Below are positions 16,295 to 24,725 of a stretch of 64,000 nt of DNA, in pieces (position 1 is the stretch's first letter; each line of letters begins with the position of its first letter). The notes beneath the pieces are model-generated. The model did not search any database and was not told where the DNA came from. It saw nothing but the letters and a program-made list of their open reading frames with translations. The stretch is taken from the NCBI GenBank assembly GCA_021787595.1, contig JAJYLQ010000002.1:158543-222542 (forward strand), in the 5' to 3' direction. This stretch comes from Chloroflexota bacterium (GTDB lineage: Bacteria; Chloroflexota; Anaerolineae; Anaerolineales; Villigracilaceae). The position numbers and the translations under genes are program-made.

Positions 16295-17608
16295 ATGACA
16301 CAACAGAAAAATTTCGTTCGCCCTCCCATGTCAACATTCCGGCAAATCCTGTTGAGCGTTTTCTGGTTCTCGACCAACATGATGTGGTCGGCCATTTTGA
16401 TCATTACGATGCCGAGCCAGATCAAAGCCGCGGTGGGCGATGCGACCAAAGGCAGCGCGCTCGGACTCGCCCTCGGAGCGGGCGCGTTCATCTCGATGCT
16501 TGCCGCGCCGATTTTTGGCGCGCTCTCCGACCGCATCCGTTTGCCGGGCGGGCGGCGCAAGCCGTGGATCGTCATCGGCACAGTTGGCAACGTTCTGGGT
16601 TTGGTCGGCCTGGCTTATTTGATCCAACCGGGACATCCAGAGTCCGTTGTGGGTTGGAGTGTCGTGTTCCTGTTCGTCGAATTATTCAATAACATTGCGA
16701 CCGCGCCGTACGCGGCATTGATTCCCGACCTGGTTCCCGCCGAGCAGCGCGGCTCTGCGTCCGGCTGGCTTGGACTGATGACGATGCTGGGAACCTTCGG
16801 CGGCGGTGTGATGGGGTTTTTTGTTGACTCGCTGGGCATCCCCGCGGTGTATTTCATTTTGATAGGTGTTATGTTACTTGGCGCAATTGTCACCGTTTTC
16901 GGTGTGAGCGAACTGGATGTCCCGTACGAAATCCAACCCTTCCATTTCGGCGAATTCATGCGCGGCCTGACCGACCCGTTCGAACATTCGGATTTCACGT
17001 GGGTGTTTCTGACCCGCCTTCTCGTGACGATGGGCATCTTTACGGTTCAGGAATTCATTCAATATTATCTTGGCGACGTGATTGGCTCGCCGTATGTTCT
17101 TGCCGGCTTTGGTCAAGTGGCAAGTACGGCGGAAGAAGCCGTGTCATTCTTTTTGCCCGCCCTTCTTTTGGGCGCGATCATTACCACGCTTGTAGCGGGT
17201 GTGCTTTCCGATAAATATGGACGCAAGCTGATGGTGTATGTCTCCGGCGGGTTGATGGGATTCGTCTGCCTCGTGTTCGTTCTCTTCCATTCATTCACGC
17301 TGGCCGTTTTGATGGGCGTCGTCTTCGGCCTCGGTTACGGCGCGTACGAAAGCGTGGATTGGGCGCTGGCCTCCGATGTGCTTCCTTCGATGGACGATTA
17401 CGCCAAAGACATGGGCGTGTGGCATGTTGCGATGGTTTTGCCGCAGGTCATTGCCACGCCGATTGCCGGTTTTCTGCTCGATAACTTTCAGCGCGTCGGC
17501 ACGGCGCAAAATATTCCGAACCTCGGTTACACCGTGATCTTTCTTGTGGCCGTTGTTTATTTCATCTTCGGCACGGTCTTTGTCAGGCAGATCAAAAAAG
17601 CTCGATAA
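16295..17608 (+). CDS. MFS transporter, SLC45/sugar-cation symporter type
   Basis: A 437-residue protein with about 12 transmembrane helices. The loop after TM2 has FGALSDRIRLPGGRRKPWIVIG and the second-half loop has GVLSDKYGRKLMVYVSG, both forms of the MFS motif A. PYAALIPDLVPAEQRGSASG in the first half is typical of SLC45/GPH-like sugar carriers. GGAAAGGGA upstream fits the ATG at 16295. Substrate unknown, possibly a di- or oligosaccharide. A hairpin terminator follows the stop. Confidence 0.82.
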   Translation: MTQQKNFVRPPMSTFRQILLSVFWFSTNMMWSAILIITMPSQIKAAVGDATKGSALGLALGAGAFISMLAAPIFGALSDRIRLPGGRRKPWIVIGTVGNVLGLVGLAYLIQPGHPESVVGWSVVFLFVELFNNIATAPYAALIPDLVPAEQRGSASGWLGLMTMLGTFGGGVMGFFVDSLGIPAVYFILIGVMLLGAIVTVFGVSELDVPYEIQPFHFGEFMRGLTDPFEHSDFTWVFLTRLLVTMGIFTVQEFIQYYLGDVIGSPYVLAGFGQVASTAEEAVSFFLPALLLGAIITTLVAGVLSDKYGRKLMVYVSGGLMGFVCLVFVLFHSFTLAVLMGVVFGLGYGAYESVDWALASDVLPSMDDYAKDMGVWHVAMVLPQVIATPIAGFLLDNFQRVGTAQNIPNLGYTVIFLVAVVYFIFGTVFVRQIKKAR

Positions 17609-17610
17609 TC

Positions 17611-17646
17611 AAATCATGCGGCGTAAGTTTTCGCCGCATGATTTTT
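17611..17646 (+). terminator. Rho-independent terminator after the MFS gene
   Basis: Perfect 13-bp stem AAATCATGCGGCG/CGCCGCATGATTT with an 8-base loop and a run of T residues. It overlaps the earliest possible in-frame start of the next gene, which argues for that gene's later start at 17662. Confidence 0.85.
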
Positions 17647-17661
17647 ATGGACGGAGTTGGA

Positions 17662-18216
17662 ATGGATTTTTCTGAAGACACAGGTTTGCTGATCAAAGCA
17701 TTGCGCTTTTCAGCGGACAAGCATCGCCACCAGCGCCGCAAGGATCAGGCGCAATCGCCTTACATCAATCATCCGATTGAAGTGATGCAGCTTTTGTGGG
17801 ATGTCGGCGGCGTGCGAGACGTCAATGTGCTTCTGGCGGCGCTGCTTCATGACACGATCGAAGACACGCAAACAACCCCCGAAGAGATTCGCAATTTGTT
17901 TGGCGGGGAAGTTCTATCTCTCGTATTGGAAGTCACCGATGATAAAAATCTTCCGAAAGCCGAGCGGAAACGTTTGCAGGTCGAGAGCGCGCCGCGTAAA
18001 TCGCCTGGCGCAAAGCTGATCAAGCTGGCGGATAAATGCTGCAACGTGCGCGATCTGGCCGGATCGCCGCCGAGGGATTGGCCGCTCGAGCGCCGCCGCG
18101 AATATTTGTTGTGGACGGAACAAGTCGTGGCGGGTCTGCGCGGCACGAATATGGCGCTCGAAGCATATTACGAAAGCGAACTATTAAGCGGAAAAATGTT
18201 ACTTGGCATCGGTTGA
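17662..18216 (+). CDS. HD-domain phosphohydrolase, MESH1/SpoT-hydrolase-like
   Basis: A 184-residue single HD domain: ALRFSADKHRHQRRKD, PYINHPIEV, LLAALLHDTIEDT (HD and ED metal ligands) and KLIKLADKCCNVRDL. This is the layout of the (p)ppGpp hydrolase domain without synthetase, TGS or ACT domains, as in small alarmone hydrolases. GGAG five bases before 17662 supports this start. Hydrolysis of (p)ppGpp or a related nucleotide is inferred from family. Confidence 0.87.
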   Translation: MDFSEDTGLLIKALRFSADKHRHQRRKDQAQSPYINHPIEVMQLLWDVGGVRDVNVLLAALLHDTIEDTQTTPEEIRNLFGGEVLSLVLEVTDDKNLPKAERKRLQVESAPRKSPGAKLIKLADKCCNVRDLAGSPPRDWPLERRREYLLWTEQVVAGLRGTNMALEAYYESELLSGKMLLGIG

Positions 18217-18247
18217 TTTGATCCGTATGATGGTCATTGGAGGTCCA

Positions 18248-19108
18248 ATGACCGTCATTGTTGCCGATACCACCTGCGGCCTGCCGCACGATCTGCTCGA
18301 AGCGCGCGGCATTCCGCTCATCCCACAGATCGTGATGTTTGGGGAACAAAGCTTTCACGATGATAACGAACTGGACACTGCTGCGTTCCTGCAAAAGTTG
18401 AAAGCTTCCTCCGCACTGCCGAAAACCGCCGCGCCAGAACCGACGCTTTATTATCCGATCTTCCAACAGGCGCAGGAGAAAGGCGAATCGGTGATCGTCA
18501 TTGCACCGACATCCAAAGCCAGCGGAACGCTTCGTTCGGCGGAAACCGCCGCGCAGGATTTTCCGCAAGCCGACATCCGCATCATTGATACATTGACGAT
18601 TGCGGGCAATCTCGGTTCGCTCGTGTTGATGGCCGATCAATGGGCCAAAGAAGGCGCGGATGCGGATACGATTGTCAATCGCGTCAACGAAATGATCCCG
18701 CGCGAACGGACTTATTTCCTGGTCGCCACGCTGGCTTATCTTCAGAGGGGCGGGCGCATCGGCGGAGCCAGGGCAATGGTGGGTGAGTTGTTGCAGGTCA
18801 AACCCATTCTTTCGATTTGCGATGGACAGGTCGCACCCGTCGAACAGCAGCGGACAAAGAAACGCGCGGCGGCGCGGTTGATCGAAATCGTCAACGAGCA
18901 ATGTCCGAAGTCAGGCGCCGCGCATTTGTGCGTGATGCAGGCCGACGCCGGGGACGAAGCCCGCGAACTGGCGGCCAGCCTCCAGCTTGTGCTGAGCAAA
19001 GGCGAAGCATCCAGGATGGGATGCGCTGAAGTTCCCATTTACGAATTGCCGCCCGCCATTGTTGTCCACGTTGGGCCGGGCGCGCTGGCGGTTGGCTTTT
19101 TTATCTAA
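18248..19108 (+). CDS. DegV family fatty-acid-binding protein
   Basis: A 286-residue DegV protein (FakB type): ADTTCGLPHDLLEARGIPLIPQ, then TSKASGTLRSAE with the carboxylate-binding Thr/Ser, IIDTLTIAGNLG, and LQRGGRIGGARAMVGELLQVKPIL. Such proteins bind a fatty acid for phosphorylation by FakA; no fakA is in the window. GGAGG four bases before the ATG fits this start. It follows the HD gene by 31 bases, so the two are probably cotranscribed. Confidence 0.9.
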   Translation: MTVIVADTTCGLPHDLLEARGIPLIPQIVMFGEQSFHDDNELDTAAFLQKLKASSALPKTAAPEPTLYYPIFQQAQEKGESVIVIAPTSKASGTLRSAETAAQDFPQADIRIIDTLTIAGNLGSLVLMADQWAKEGADADTIVNRVNEMIPRERTYFLVATLAYLQRGGRIGGARAMVGELLQVKPILSICDGQVAPVEQQRTKKRAAARLIEIVNEQCPKSGAAHLCVMQADAGDEARELAASLQLVLSKGEASRMGCAEVPIYELPPAIVVHVGPGALAVGFFI

Positions 19109-19111
19109 TGG

Positions 19112-19117
19112 TATAAT
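19112..19117 (+). promoter_or_regulatory. Probable -10 box for yebC-ruvC
   Basis: TATAAT, 54 bases before the yebC start and immediately after the degV stop. A -35 hexamer is not convincing. Confidence 0.4.
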
Positions 19118-19171
19118 TTTGCCGCTTAACGTGCAAATTCCCACGATCGTGGTTTCAAGCAAGGAGTTCGT

Positions 19172-19927
19172 ATGTCCGGTCATTCCAAATGGTCAACCAT
19201 CAAACGCAAAAAGGGTGCGGCGGATGCCAAGCGCGGCGCGGTCTTTACGCGGCTGACGCGTGAAATCGTGATGGCCGCGCGCGATGGCGGCGGCGATCCT
19301 GAATCCAATTTCCGCTTGCGGCTGGCGGTGGACAAGGCGCGCGCTGAGAACATGCCGAAGGATAATATCGAGCGCGCCATCAAACGCGGCACCGGTGAAG
19401 ATAAAGACGGTGCAGTGTTTGAAGAACTCATGCTGGAAGGTTACGGCCCGCATGGTTCGGCCATTTTGGTTTCGTGCGTGACCGATAATCGTAATCGCAC
19501 GGTTGCCGATCTTCGCCACACGTTCACCCGCGTGGGCGGCAATATGGCCGAGGCTGGCGCGGTGGCCTGGCAGTTTGATCGCAAGGCATATTTTTCTTTT
19601 CCGTCGAGTCAGATGTCTTTCGAAAAAGCTTTCGACCTGGCGGTCGTGGCCGGCGCGGACGATGCGATTGATTCCGGCGACTCAGTGGAAATTCTTGGTC
19701 CGGTCGAGTCATTCAAGACGATTGCCAACGCGCTGCATCAGGCGCACGTCACGCCGGATGAAGCGGGTTTGCGTATGGTTCCCAAACAGGAGCTTGAACT
19801 GGATACGGAGGCCACGCTTCAAGTATTGAAGGTGGTCGAGAGCATCGAAGAATTGGATGACGTGCAGGATGTGTACCACAACGTCAAGATCACCGAAGAG
19901 GCGCTGGCTGCCCTCGAAGCCGCATAA
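19172..19927 (+). CDS. yebC: YebC/PmpR-type protein (transcription or translation factor)
   Basis: A 251-residue YebC family protein with the diagnostic N-terminus SGHSKWSTIKRKKGAADAKRG, then ENMPKDNIERAIKRGTGE and YEGYGP-type motif LEGYGPHGSAILV. Family members have been reported both as DNA-binding regulators and as ribosome-associated factors that help translate proline stretches. AAGGAG is well spaced from the ATG. It is followed by ruvC, a widespread gene order. Confidence 0.95.
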   Translation: MSGHSKWSTIKRKKGAADAKRGAVFTRLTREIVMAARDGGGDPESNFRLRLAVDKARAENMPKDNIERAIKRGTGEDKDGAVFEELMLEGYGPHGSAILVSCVTDNRNRTVADLRHTFTRVGGNMAEAGAVAWQFDRKAYFSFPSSQMSFEKAFDLAVVAGADDAIDSGDSVEILGPVESFKTIANALHQAHVTPDEAGLRMVPKQELELDTEATLQVLKVVESIEELDDVQDVYHNVKITEEALAALEAA

Positions 19928-20007
19928 TGAAATGATATGGGGGAGCGCAGCGGGACCCCTCACTGCTCTCGACGAACAATTGTCCTGCCGCGCCCCTACT
20001 GCATTTA

Positions 20008-20487
20008 ATGACCCTCGCGCTTGGGATCGATCCAGGAACGGCAACGACCGGCTACGGACTTGTCCGCCTCGCCCGGGATGGAAGTCTGGGCGCCGTTAAA
20101 TTTGGCGTCATCACCACCCCGAAAGAATCTGCCGCCTCCGCGCGGCTGGAAATGCTCTATTCCCAGTTGAATGCTCTTCTAAGACAAAATCATCCTGACA
20201 CCGCCGCGGTCGAAAAATTATTTTTCCAGCGCAACATCACGACTGCCATCGCGGTGGGACAAGCGCGCGGCGTGGTTTTGCTGTCTTTGCAGCAGGCGGG
20301 AATCGAAGTGTTCGAATACACGCCGAATGAAGTCAAACAAGCGGTAGCCGGTTATGGTTCGGCGGGGAAACGCCAGGTGCAGGAAATGGTGCGGACGCTT
20401 TTGCTCCTGCCCGAAATCCCCAGGCCCGATGACGCCGCGGACGCATTGGCGATTGCCATCACACACTTGCATACGAAAAGGTTTTAA
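20008..20487 (+). CDS. ruvC: Crossover junction endodeoxyribonuclease RuvC
   Basis: A 159-residue Holliday-junction resolvase. Acidic catalytic residues are visible in LGIDPGTATTGYG (Asp), AVEKLFF (Glu) and PDDAADALAIA (two Asp), with the junction-contact segment YTPNEVKQAVAGYGSAGKRQV. It cuts four-way junctions produced by RuvAB. No ruvA or ruvB follows on this strand; the gene ends before a convergent flavoprotein gene. Confidence 0.95.
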   Translation: MTLALGIDPGTATTGYGLVRLARDGSLGAVKFGVITTPKESAASARLEMLYSQLNALLRQNHPDTAAVEKLFFQRNITTAIAVGQARGVVLLSLQQAGIEVFEYTPNEVKQAVAGYGSAGKRQVQEMVRTLLLLPEIPRPDDAADALAIAITHLHTKRF

Positions 20488-20641
20488 ACCACAGACGAAA
20501 TTGGGGCAAGTCGCTTATTTGTGTAAATCCTTTCTGAAAACGAATGCTGCCTTGAAAGTTTCTCAGCAACAGCCGCCATGAGATGAGCCATTTGGCTAAT
20601 GACTTTGGGCACCGCTTTGGATCGTAAAATAACGCGGCGCC

Positions 20642-21826
20642 CTACATCGAATAAACAGCGCTTCTAAATCTGTCCCTGAATTTCGTTCCCCCGATCCATC
20701 CGCCCAGCCCCGCGATGGTCTCCGTCAACAGGAACAAGGGCAGCGTGCCGAACACCTGCAGCAGGACGCGTCCATAACCGATACGATCGTCGAACATATC
20801 CACCAGCGCACGCGTGGCGAAGGGATTGCGCACGCCCAATTCGAAGCAGAGCATTGGAAAACTGTAGAACAATTCTGTCAAAGCGACTCCCAGTCTGTGA
20901 CTCCGGCCGATCTGACGATCCACTGCGGCGCCATAATGTTCGGGATGACCGGAAAGAATCGCCTCGACTGCCAGCCGTCCGCTCTTGATGGCAAAACGGA
21001 TGCCCTCTCCGGTAAAGGGATCAACGAGTCCCGCAGCGTCACCCACAAGAAGTGTTCGCGGGGTGTTGATGGGCTCGCGGCGGGTATAGGCAGGCAAGGG
21101 ATGTCCTCTGCGCGGCTGCCCTTCGATGGAAATGCCGAAGCGGGGCATGACCCGTGCCAGCGTGGCTTGCAGTTCGCCAGGCCGGGGATGAAATGCGCCA
21201 ATTCCAACGGACAAGTGATCCGATTTGGGAAAGATCCAAAGATAACCAGCCGCGATCTCACCGAAAATGAACATAGGCCGGTCGGCAAAGCGGGCAAAGA
21301 CATCAGCGGGGACAACGGCTTCCACTTCAATGGCCCCGGCCATCACCCTTTTGGGTCGCAATCCCAGTACGCGCGCTACAACTGAATTAGCGCCATCTGC
21401 AGCAACCAGAAATTGGCTTTCGAATTGTTCGCCATCGCTGGTTTGGACCCTCACGCCTTCGGACGTTTCTTCCACGTTCTGCACGGTGGTACCCTCACGA
21501 ATTTCGGCCTCGGCATGTTTCAGAAGGTACGTATCGAATCCATCCCGCATCACCATACGCATGGATCGTTCCGGCAGAGGGATGGTGACGATATTCTCGC
21601 CCAAGGCATAGGAGATGGACTTGACTTTCGATTCGATGACCGATTCGAATGAAAAGGGAAACTGCTCCAGGACACGCGCAGAGACACCGCCTCCACAAGC
21701 CTTGTAACGAGGCAGACTTTCCTTCTCGAGGACCAGCACACGCCTTCCCGCCTGGCCGAGATACCAGGCAGCCGTCCCACCTGCGGGACCTCCGCCGACG
21801 ATGATCGCATCATATTTCTTGTGCAT
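20642..21826 (-). CDS. Geranylgeranyl-reductase family FAD-dependent oxidoreductase
   Basis: A 394-residue flavoprotein with the N-terminal dinucleotide fold (AIIVGGGPAGGTAAWYLGQAG), the family motif PRYKACGGGVSARVLEQFPF, and the second FAD motif LLVGDAAGLVDPFTGEGIRFAIKSG. Relatives reduce isoprenoid double bonds in lipids or chlorophyll precursors. No bacteriochlorophyll genes are in the window, so reduction of a quinone or lipid isoprenoid chain is the better guess. It is convergent with ruvC; 20488-20641 between them holds no gene. Confidence 0.88.
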   Translation of the reverse strand: MHKKYDAIIVGGGPAGGTAAWYLGQAGRRVLVLEKESLPRYKACGGGVSARVLEQFPFSFESVIESKVKSISYALGENIVTIPLPERSMRMVMRDGFDTYLLKHAEAEIREGTTVQNVEETSEGVRVQTSDGEQFESQFLVAADGANSVVARVLGLRPKRVMAGAIEVEAVVPADVFARFADRPMFIFGEIAAGYLWIFPKSDHLSVGIGAFHPRPGELQATLARVMPRFGISIEGQPRRGHPLPAYTRREPINTPRTLLVGDAAGLVDPFTGEGIRFAIKSGRLAVEAILSGHPEHYGAAVDRQIGRSHRLGVALTELFYSFPMLCFELGVRNPFATRALVDMFDDRIGYGRVLLQVFGTLPLFLLTETIAGLGGWIGGTKFRDRFRSAVYSM

Positions 21827-21914
21827 GTTCTTCCTAAACTTTCACCAATAAGCCGGCACGTACAAGGTTTGATCACATCTCGATTTGAGTCACTGTTTTT
21901 AAGGATAGATTATC

Positions 21915-22085
21915 ATTACAGCGCAAGGTCGAGCAATCGTTCCCTGCCAATTCTCCCTCACCCTTTCCCTCTCCCAAAGGGAGAGGAGACTCCCTTCCCC
22001 ATTCGGGGGAAGGGTTGGGGATGAGGGCGAAAACGGTAGAAAAGCCATGAGCAGAACCCTCAAAACTCTAACTTTGCGCTGTAAT
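21915..22085 (-). mobile_element. MITE copy 3 (171 bp, inverted)
   Basis: Same element as at 7286 in opposite orientation. TTAT at 21910-21913 and 22087-22090 is the target duplication, with one extra base next to each end. It lies in the gap between the flavoprotein gene and a small membrane protein gene. Confidence 0.92.
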
Positions 22086-22149
22086 ATTATATTCTAACGA
22101 TAAGGATCGGCGTCCGCGAGCTGCTGCTGTGGCGGAAGGATTGCCAGGG

Positions 22150-22368
22150 TTAGAAAACATCCCCGCGCCAGCGATACCAAAGCCACCCAATCGCAAGGCC
22201 TGCCAGACCGCCGCCCAGCCCCGAAAGCCAATGATACGGATGAGGATAAGCGTTGAGGATGATTCGGGCGGCCACATAACTTATAAAGGCGAGACCAATC
22301 ATCCAAAAATAAACAACTGCCGGCCATTCATTTCTGTTTTCGATTTTCCTGCTTCTGGTCTTTTTCAT
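22150..22368 (-). CDS. Small two-helix membrane protein (72 aa)
   Basis: A 72-residue protein: basic N-terminus (KKTRSRKIENR), a hydrophobic helix (VVYFWMIGLAFISYVAA), a short loop and a second helix (GLGGGLAGLAIGWLWYRW). It starts 13 bases after the stop of the TlpA gene on the same strand with AGGA upstream, so it is probably cotranscribed. A longer open frame in this region reads through TlpA in another frame and is not real. Function unknown. Confidence 0.7.
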   Translation of the reverse strand: MKKTRSRKIENRNEWPAVVYFWMIGLAFISYVAARIILNAYPHPYHWLSGLGGGLAGLAIGWLWYRWRGDVF

Positions 22369-22381
22369 TCTGCATCCTGTT

Positions 22382-22951
22382 TCAGGGAAGCAATGGGTCA
22401 ACCACTGCTTTGATCTCACCGGCGTTGAGGAAGGGACCGATCTTGACGTATCGGAGCACGCCGCCTGCATCCACAATGTACGTTTCCGGCACTCCTTTGA
22501 TGCGAAATAACTGGGAGATGACCGTTCCCACATCCGGGCCGTTGGGATACGTGTTGTCGAATTTTTGGAGAAAGATGCGCGCGGCAGATTCGGTATCCAC
22601 ATAATCCACGCCCAGGAAAACCACTTTGCCGCCTGGCTGATAATATTCCCAAGCCTGTTCCAATATGGGCGCTTCCTGCTCGCAGGGTTTGCACCACGAG
22701 GCCCAAAAATTAATGAACACCACCTTGCCGCGCAAATCAGAAATATTGACTTTGGATTGGCCGTTGTATTCATAGCCGCTGTACAGCGTAAGGCTGAAAT
22801 CGGGGATTTTGGTCCCGGGCTGAATACTTCCCTGTTGGGTGCGCACCAAGCCAAATCCCACCACCGCCAGGATGGCAAGCAGAACGGTCCAAATGAGGAT
22901 TTGGATCCATGTTGGAATACTGCGATGCGCCTTCACATTGGCTTCTGTCAT
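22382..22951 (-). CDS. TlpA/ResA-family membrane-anchored thioredoxin
   Basis: A 189-residue protein with an N-terminal membrane anchor (residues 14-35) and an AhpC-TSA/TlpA-type thioredoxin domain. The active site is FINFWASWCKPCEQEAP (WCKPC). The cis-Pro region is KGVPETYIVD. It reduces disulfides outside the membrane, classically in cytochrome c or oxidase CuA-site maturation. The CcdA-like protein at 23899-24723 could supply electrons. A start at 22951 with GGAG is preferred over an upstream Met inside the pseudogene. Confidence 0.9.
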   Translation of the reverse strand: MTEANVKAHRSIPTWIQILIWTVLLAILAVVGFGLVRTQQGSIQPGTKIPDFSLTLYSGYEYNGQSKVNISDLRGKVVFINFWASWCKPCEQEAPILEQAWEYYQPGGKVVFLGVDYVDTESAARIFLQKFDNTYPNGPDVGTVISQLFRIKGVPETYIVDAGGVLRYVKIGPFLNAGEIKAVVDPLLP

Positions 22952-23025
22952 GGATTCTCCGCTGCTACTGCATCTGGTGCAATTTTTTATTCTTGAAATG
23001 ACGATCGGCATTGAAACCATCTCCA

Positions 23026-23125
23026 ACCATGGCGACTCTTTTACCCTGCGCTTGAAGTTTCTTGCCTTCTTCAGCTTTGTCTTGCGGCATGACTTCCGCC
23101 GTGCGGCGATTGTCGCCGGATGATT
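23026..23125 (-). pseudogene. Fragment of a heavy-metal P-type ATPase
   Basis: On the minus strand this encodes SGDN, then RRTAEVMPQDKAEEGKK and KRVAMVGDG, matching the P-domain hinge of copper ATPases (compare AEVLPQDKA and KKVAMVGDG in the intact gene at 29336-32014). Residues between GDN and AEV are shortened, the sequence loses similarity after GDG, and it is only about 33 codons long. It is a relic of a second metal pump. Confidence 0.75.
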
Positions 23126-23521
23126 TCAGACTGTTGGTCTTGCTTCATGAGCCATCTCGGTGGGCGAAAGCGCAGCGGGGAGGTAAGCCGTTAGGGCGCG
23201 TCGGAGGACTGCCTCCAATTGTTGGTTCGCATGTCTTCCCGTCGCGCTTGCCAGAGAAAGCCAGGTTCTTTCATCTTGCCCGTGAATCACAAGTGTGGCT
23301 GGAGCCTCACGCTTTCGATAGACAAGCAGGACGACCATCTGACAATCGCACTGATCCGTGCCGTGGTGCGGGCAGGGACAATCAGGATGAGTCAGGCGGG
23401 CAATTTGCAGATCGAAAGTTTGCTTGACCCGAAAGCCGGCCTCGGTTAATTGCTCAATGACCCGGGCTTGAACCCGTTCGCAGGTTTGGTCAAGCGCTAA
23501 AAACGGCAATAAAGCGCTCAT
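23126..23521 (-). CDS. Uncharacterised protein with CPCPHHGT-D-Q-C-D-C motif (paralogue 1)
   Basis: A 131-residue soluble protein of no family I can name. The core is DCPCPHHGTDQCDCQMVVLLVY, with four Cys and two His that could bind a metal or cluster, followed by a beta-rich stretch ATLVIHGQDERTWLSL and a C-terminal helix. A paralogue with the same core is at 36930-37232. An operator-like palindrome lies 73 bases upstream of the start. Its company (TlpA, CcdA, cupredoxins, YHS proteins) suggests a role in metal or thiol chemistry; this is inference. Confidence 0.75.
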   Translation of the reverse strand: MSALLPFLALDQTCERVQARVIEQLTEAGFRVKQTFDLQIARLTHPDCPCPHHGTDQCDCQMVVLLVYRKREAPATLVIHGQDERTWLSLASATGRHANQQLEAVLRRALTAYLPAALSPTEMAHEARPTV

Positions 23522-23593
23522 TCTGTATTTCCTGTTGCTGCCAGTATAGGCGGACGAGGGTGAAAACCATAGCGCCGAATCCCCCGTTGGGCG

Positions 23594-23611
23594 ATAGGCA
23601 TTTTCGCTTAT
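23594..23611. promoter_or_regulatory. Operator-like palindrome ATARGC-N6-GCYTAT, site 1
   Basis: ATAGGC ATTTTC GCTTAT, 73 bases upstream of the start at 23521. It matches four other sites in this island (26468, 32097, 33637, 37997). Confidence 0.6.
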
Positions 23612-23632
23612 GGCATTGAATGGAAATACGCC

Positions 23633-23661
23633 AAACAAAAGGGCTGTCCGAAGACAGCCCT
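23633..23661 (-). terminator. Rho-independent terminator after the 31-aa gene
   Basis: Perfect 9-bp stem AGGGCTGTC/GACAGCCCT with a 4-base loop, followed on the minus strand by a T-rich run (TTTTGTTTG). It lies 25 bases beyond the stop of the small gene at 23686. Confidence 0.8.
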
Positions 23662-23685
23662 CCGTGAGAAGAAAGTGCTGTTGCG

Positions 23686-23781
23686 TTATTTATTTCCAGT
23701 GAGTTTGCTCACCAGCACTACGACGAGGATGACTGGCAAAGCAATCAGCGCGAGCATGAAGAGAAATCCAAAGCCCATCAT
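23686..23781 (-). CDS. Tiny membrane protein (31 aa)
   Basis: A 31-residue single hydrophobic helix (GFGFLFMLALIALPVILVVV) with a short polar tail ending GNK. A strong AAAGGAG lies before two adjacent Met codons and a terminator follows, which together support expression. Very small membrane peptides beside redox genes often act as assembly or stability subunits; no specific role can be given. Confidence 0.72.
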   Translation of the reverse strand: MMGFGFLFMLALIALPVILVVVLVSKLTGNK

Positions 23782-23898
23782 GGTGTATGTCTCCTTTCGT
23801 GTTTACCTGGCTTCAGTATAGATGCTGCGCGTAAAGGATTGATGAAGTTGGGTCAAAGGTTCCGTGAAGATTGCTGAAACCTGTTTAGGTAAGATGTT

Positions 23899-24723
23899 TC
23901 AAACCGTTGCAAGGATCAGCAATCCCATGGCAACCACGCCGCCTCCTAATGCTAACCGCACCCATTCCTTGTGATGCAGATTCCAGTGAGCGAGGCGATT
24001 CAATGTCGGGCGAGCGGCCGCGGCAATGAGAATGATGATCAGCGGCAGGATAAAGATCAGGTTATACAGCACAAGATAGCCATAGCCCAGCAAGGCGGAC
24101 GGCTGGAGCGCAAGCAAACTCAATACACCCAGATAGACTGCGCCGCTGCACGGAACCGTGCAAAGGCCGATGAGGAAGCCTCCCACGATCAGGGCCGGGA
24201 CCGTGGCCTTTTTCGCCATCTCCCGCGCCGTTGTCCCGACCTGAGGCGGGGCCTGCAAACGCCAACCCAAATCGGGCAGGAAGAAATCCTTGAGCATCCA
24301 CAAGCCGAACAAGATCGCAGCCAGCGCACCGAGCCGCGCGGGAAGATGCTGTTCGGTAAAGATGTTGATCGTTTTCAACAGGCCGACGCCCAACGCCAGG
24401 TAGGTTAGAAAAACAGCGGCGATGTAGATGCCGCCTAAACTAAGCAAACGCGCTCTGATTCCGTTGATACTCTGTTCTCCGGATTGCATGGTCGCGAGCA
24501 TGGCTGTAATGAAAAGCAGCAGGACGGTGAACGCGCAGGGATTGATCCCGTCTACCGCTGCAGCCACAACCACGGCGGGCAGAGTGATCTTCGGCAAATA
24601 CATCTGCATGGCCTGGGTCGGCGCGTTGGGATGCCATAGGCCAGTCAACGCAATGGCGCCCAAAGCCACGACTGTCAATGCAGATAAGATGACAATGCGG
24701 CGAAGTTGCGATGTGGCTGTCAT
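23899..24723 (-). CDS. CcdA/DsbD-like transmembrane thiol-electron carrier
   Basis: A 274-residue protein with about seven transmembrane helices. The two conserved cysteines expected for electron transfer across the membrane appear in DGINPCAFTVLL and GLCTVPCSGAVYL. The N-terminus has a hydrophobic segment before the core. It would pass reducing power from cytoplasmic thioredoxin to a partner such as the TlpA protein at 22382-22951. The start at 24723 follows the cupredoxin stop by two bases, so the pair is translationally coupled. Confidence 0.88.
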   Translation of the reverse strand: MTATSQLRRIVILSALTVVALGAIALTGLWHPNAPTQAMQMYLPKITLPAVVVAAAVDGINPCAFTVLLLFITAMLATMQSGEQSINGIRARLLSLGGIYIAAVFLTYLALGVGLLKTINIFTEQHLPARLGALAAILFGLWMLKDFFLPDLGWRLQAPPQVGTTAREMAKKATVPALIVGGFLIGLCTVPCSGAVYLGVLSLLALQPSALLGYGYLVLYNLIFILPLIIILIAAAARPTLNRLAHWNLHHKEWVRLALGGGVVAMGLLILATV

Positions 24724-24725
24724 CG

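Noticed and set aside
18020..18901. Long minus-strand frame opposite the HD and DegV genes
   Set aside because: Both plus-strand genes are clear family members and the antisense product has no recognisable motif.
20583..20600. Sixth operator-like site ATGAGC CATTTG GCTAAT
   Set aside because: It has two mismatches and lies between the 3' ends of convergent genes, far from any start.
22368..22878. Extended frame joining the 72-aa membrane protein with upstream sequence
   Set aside because: The upstream part is TlpA sequence in the wrong frame; TlpA itself is well supported.
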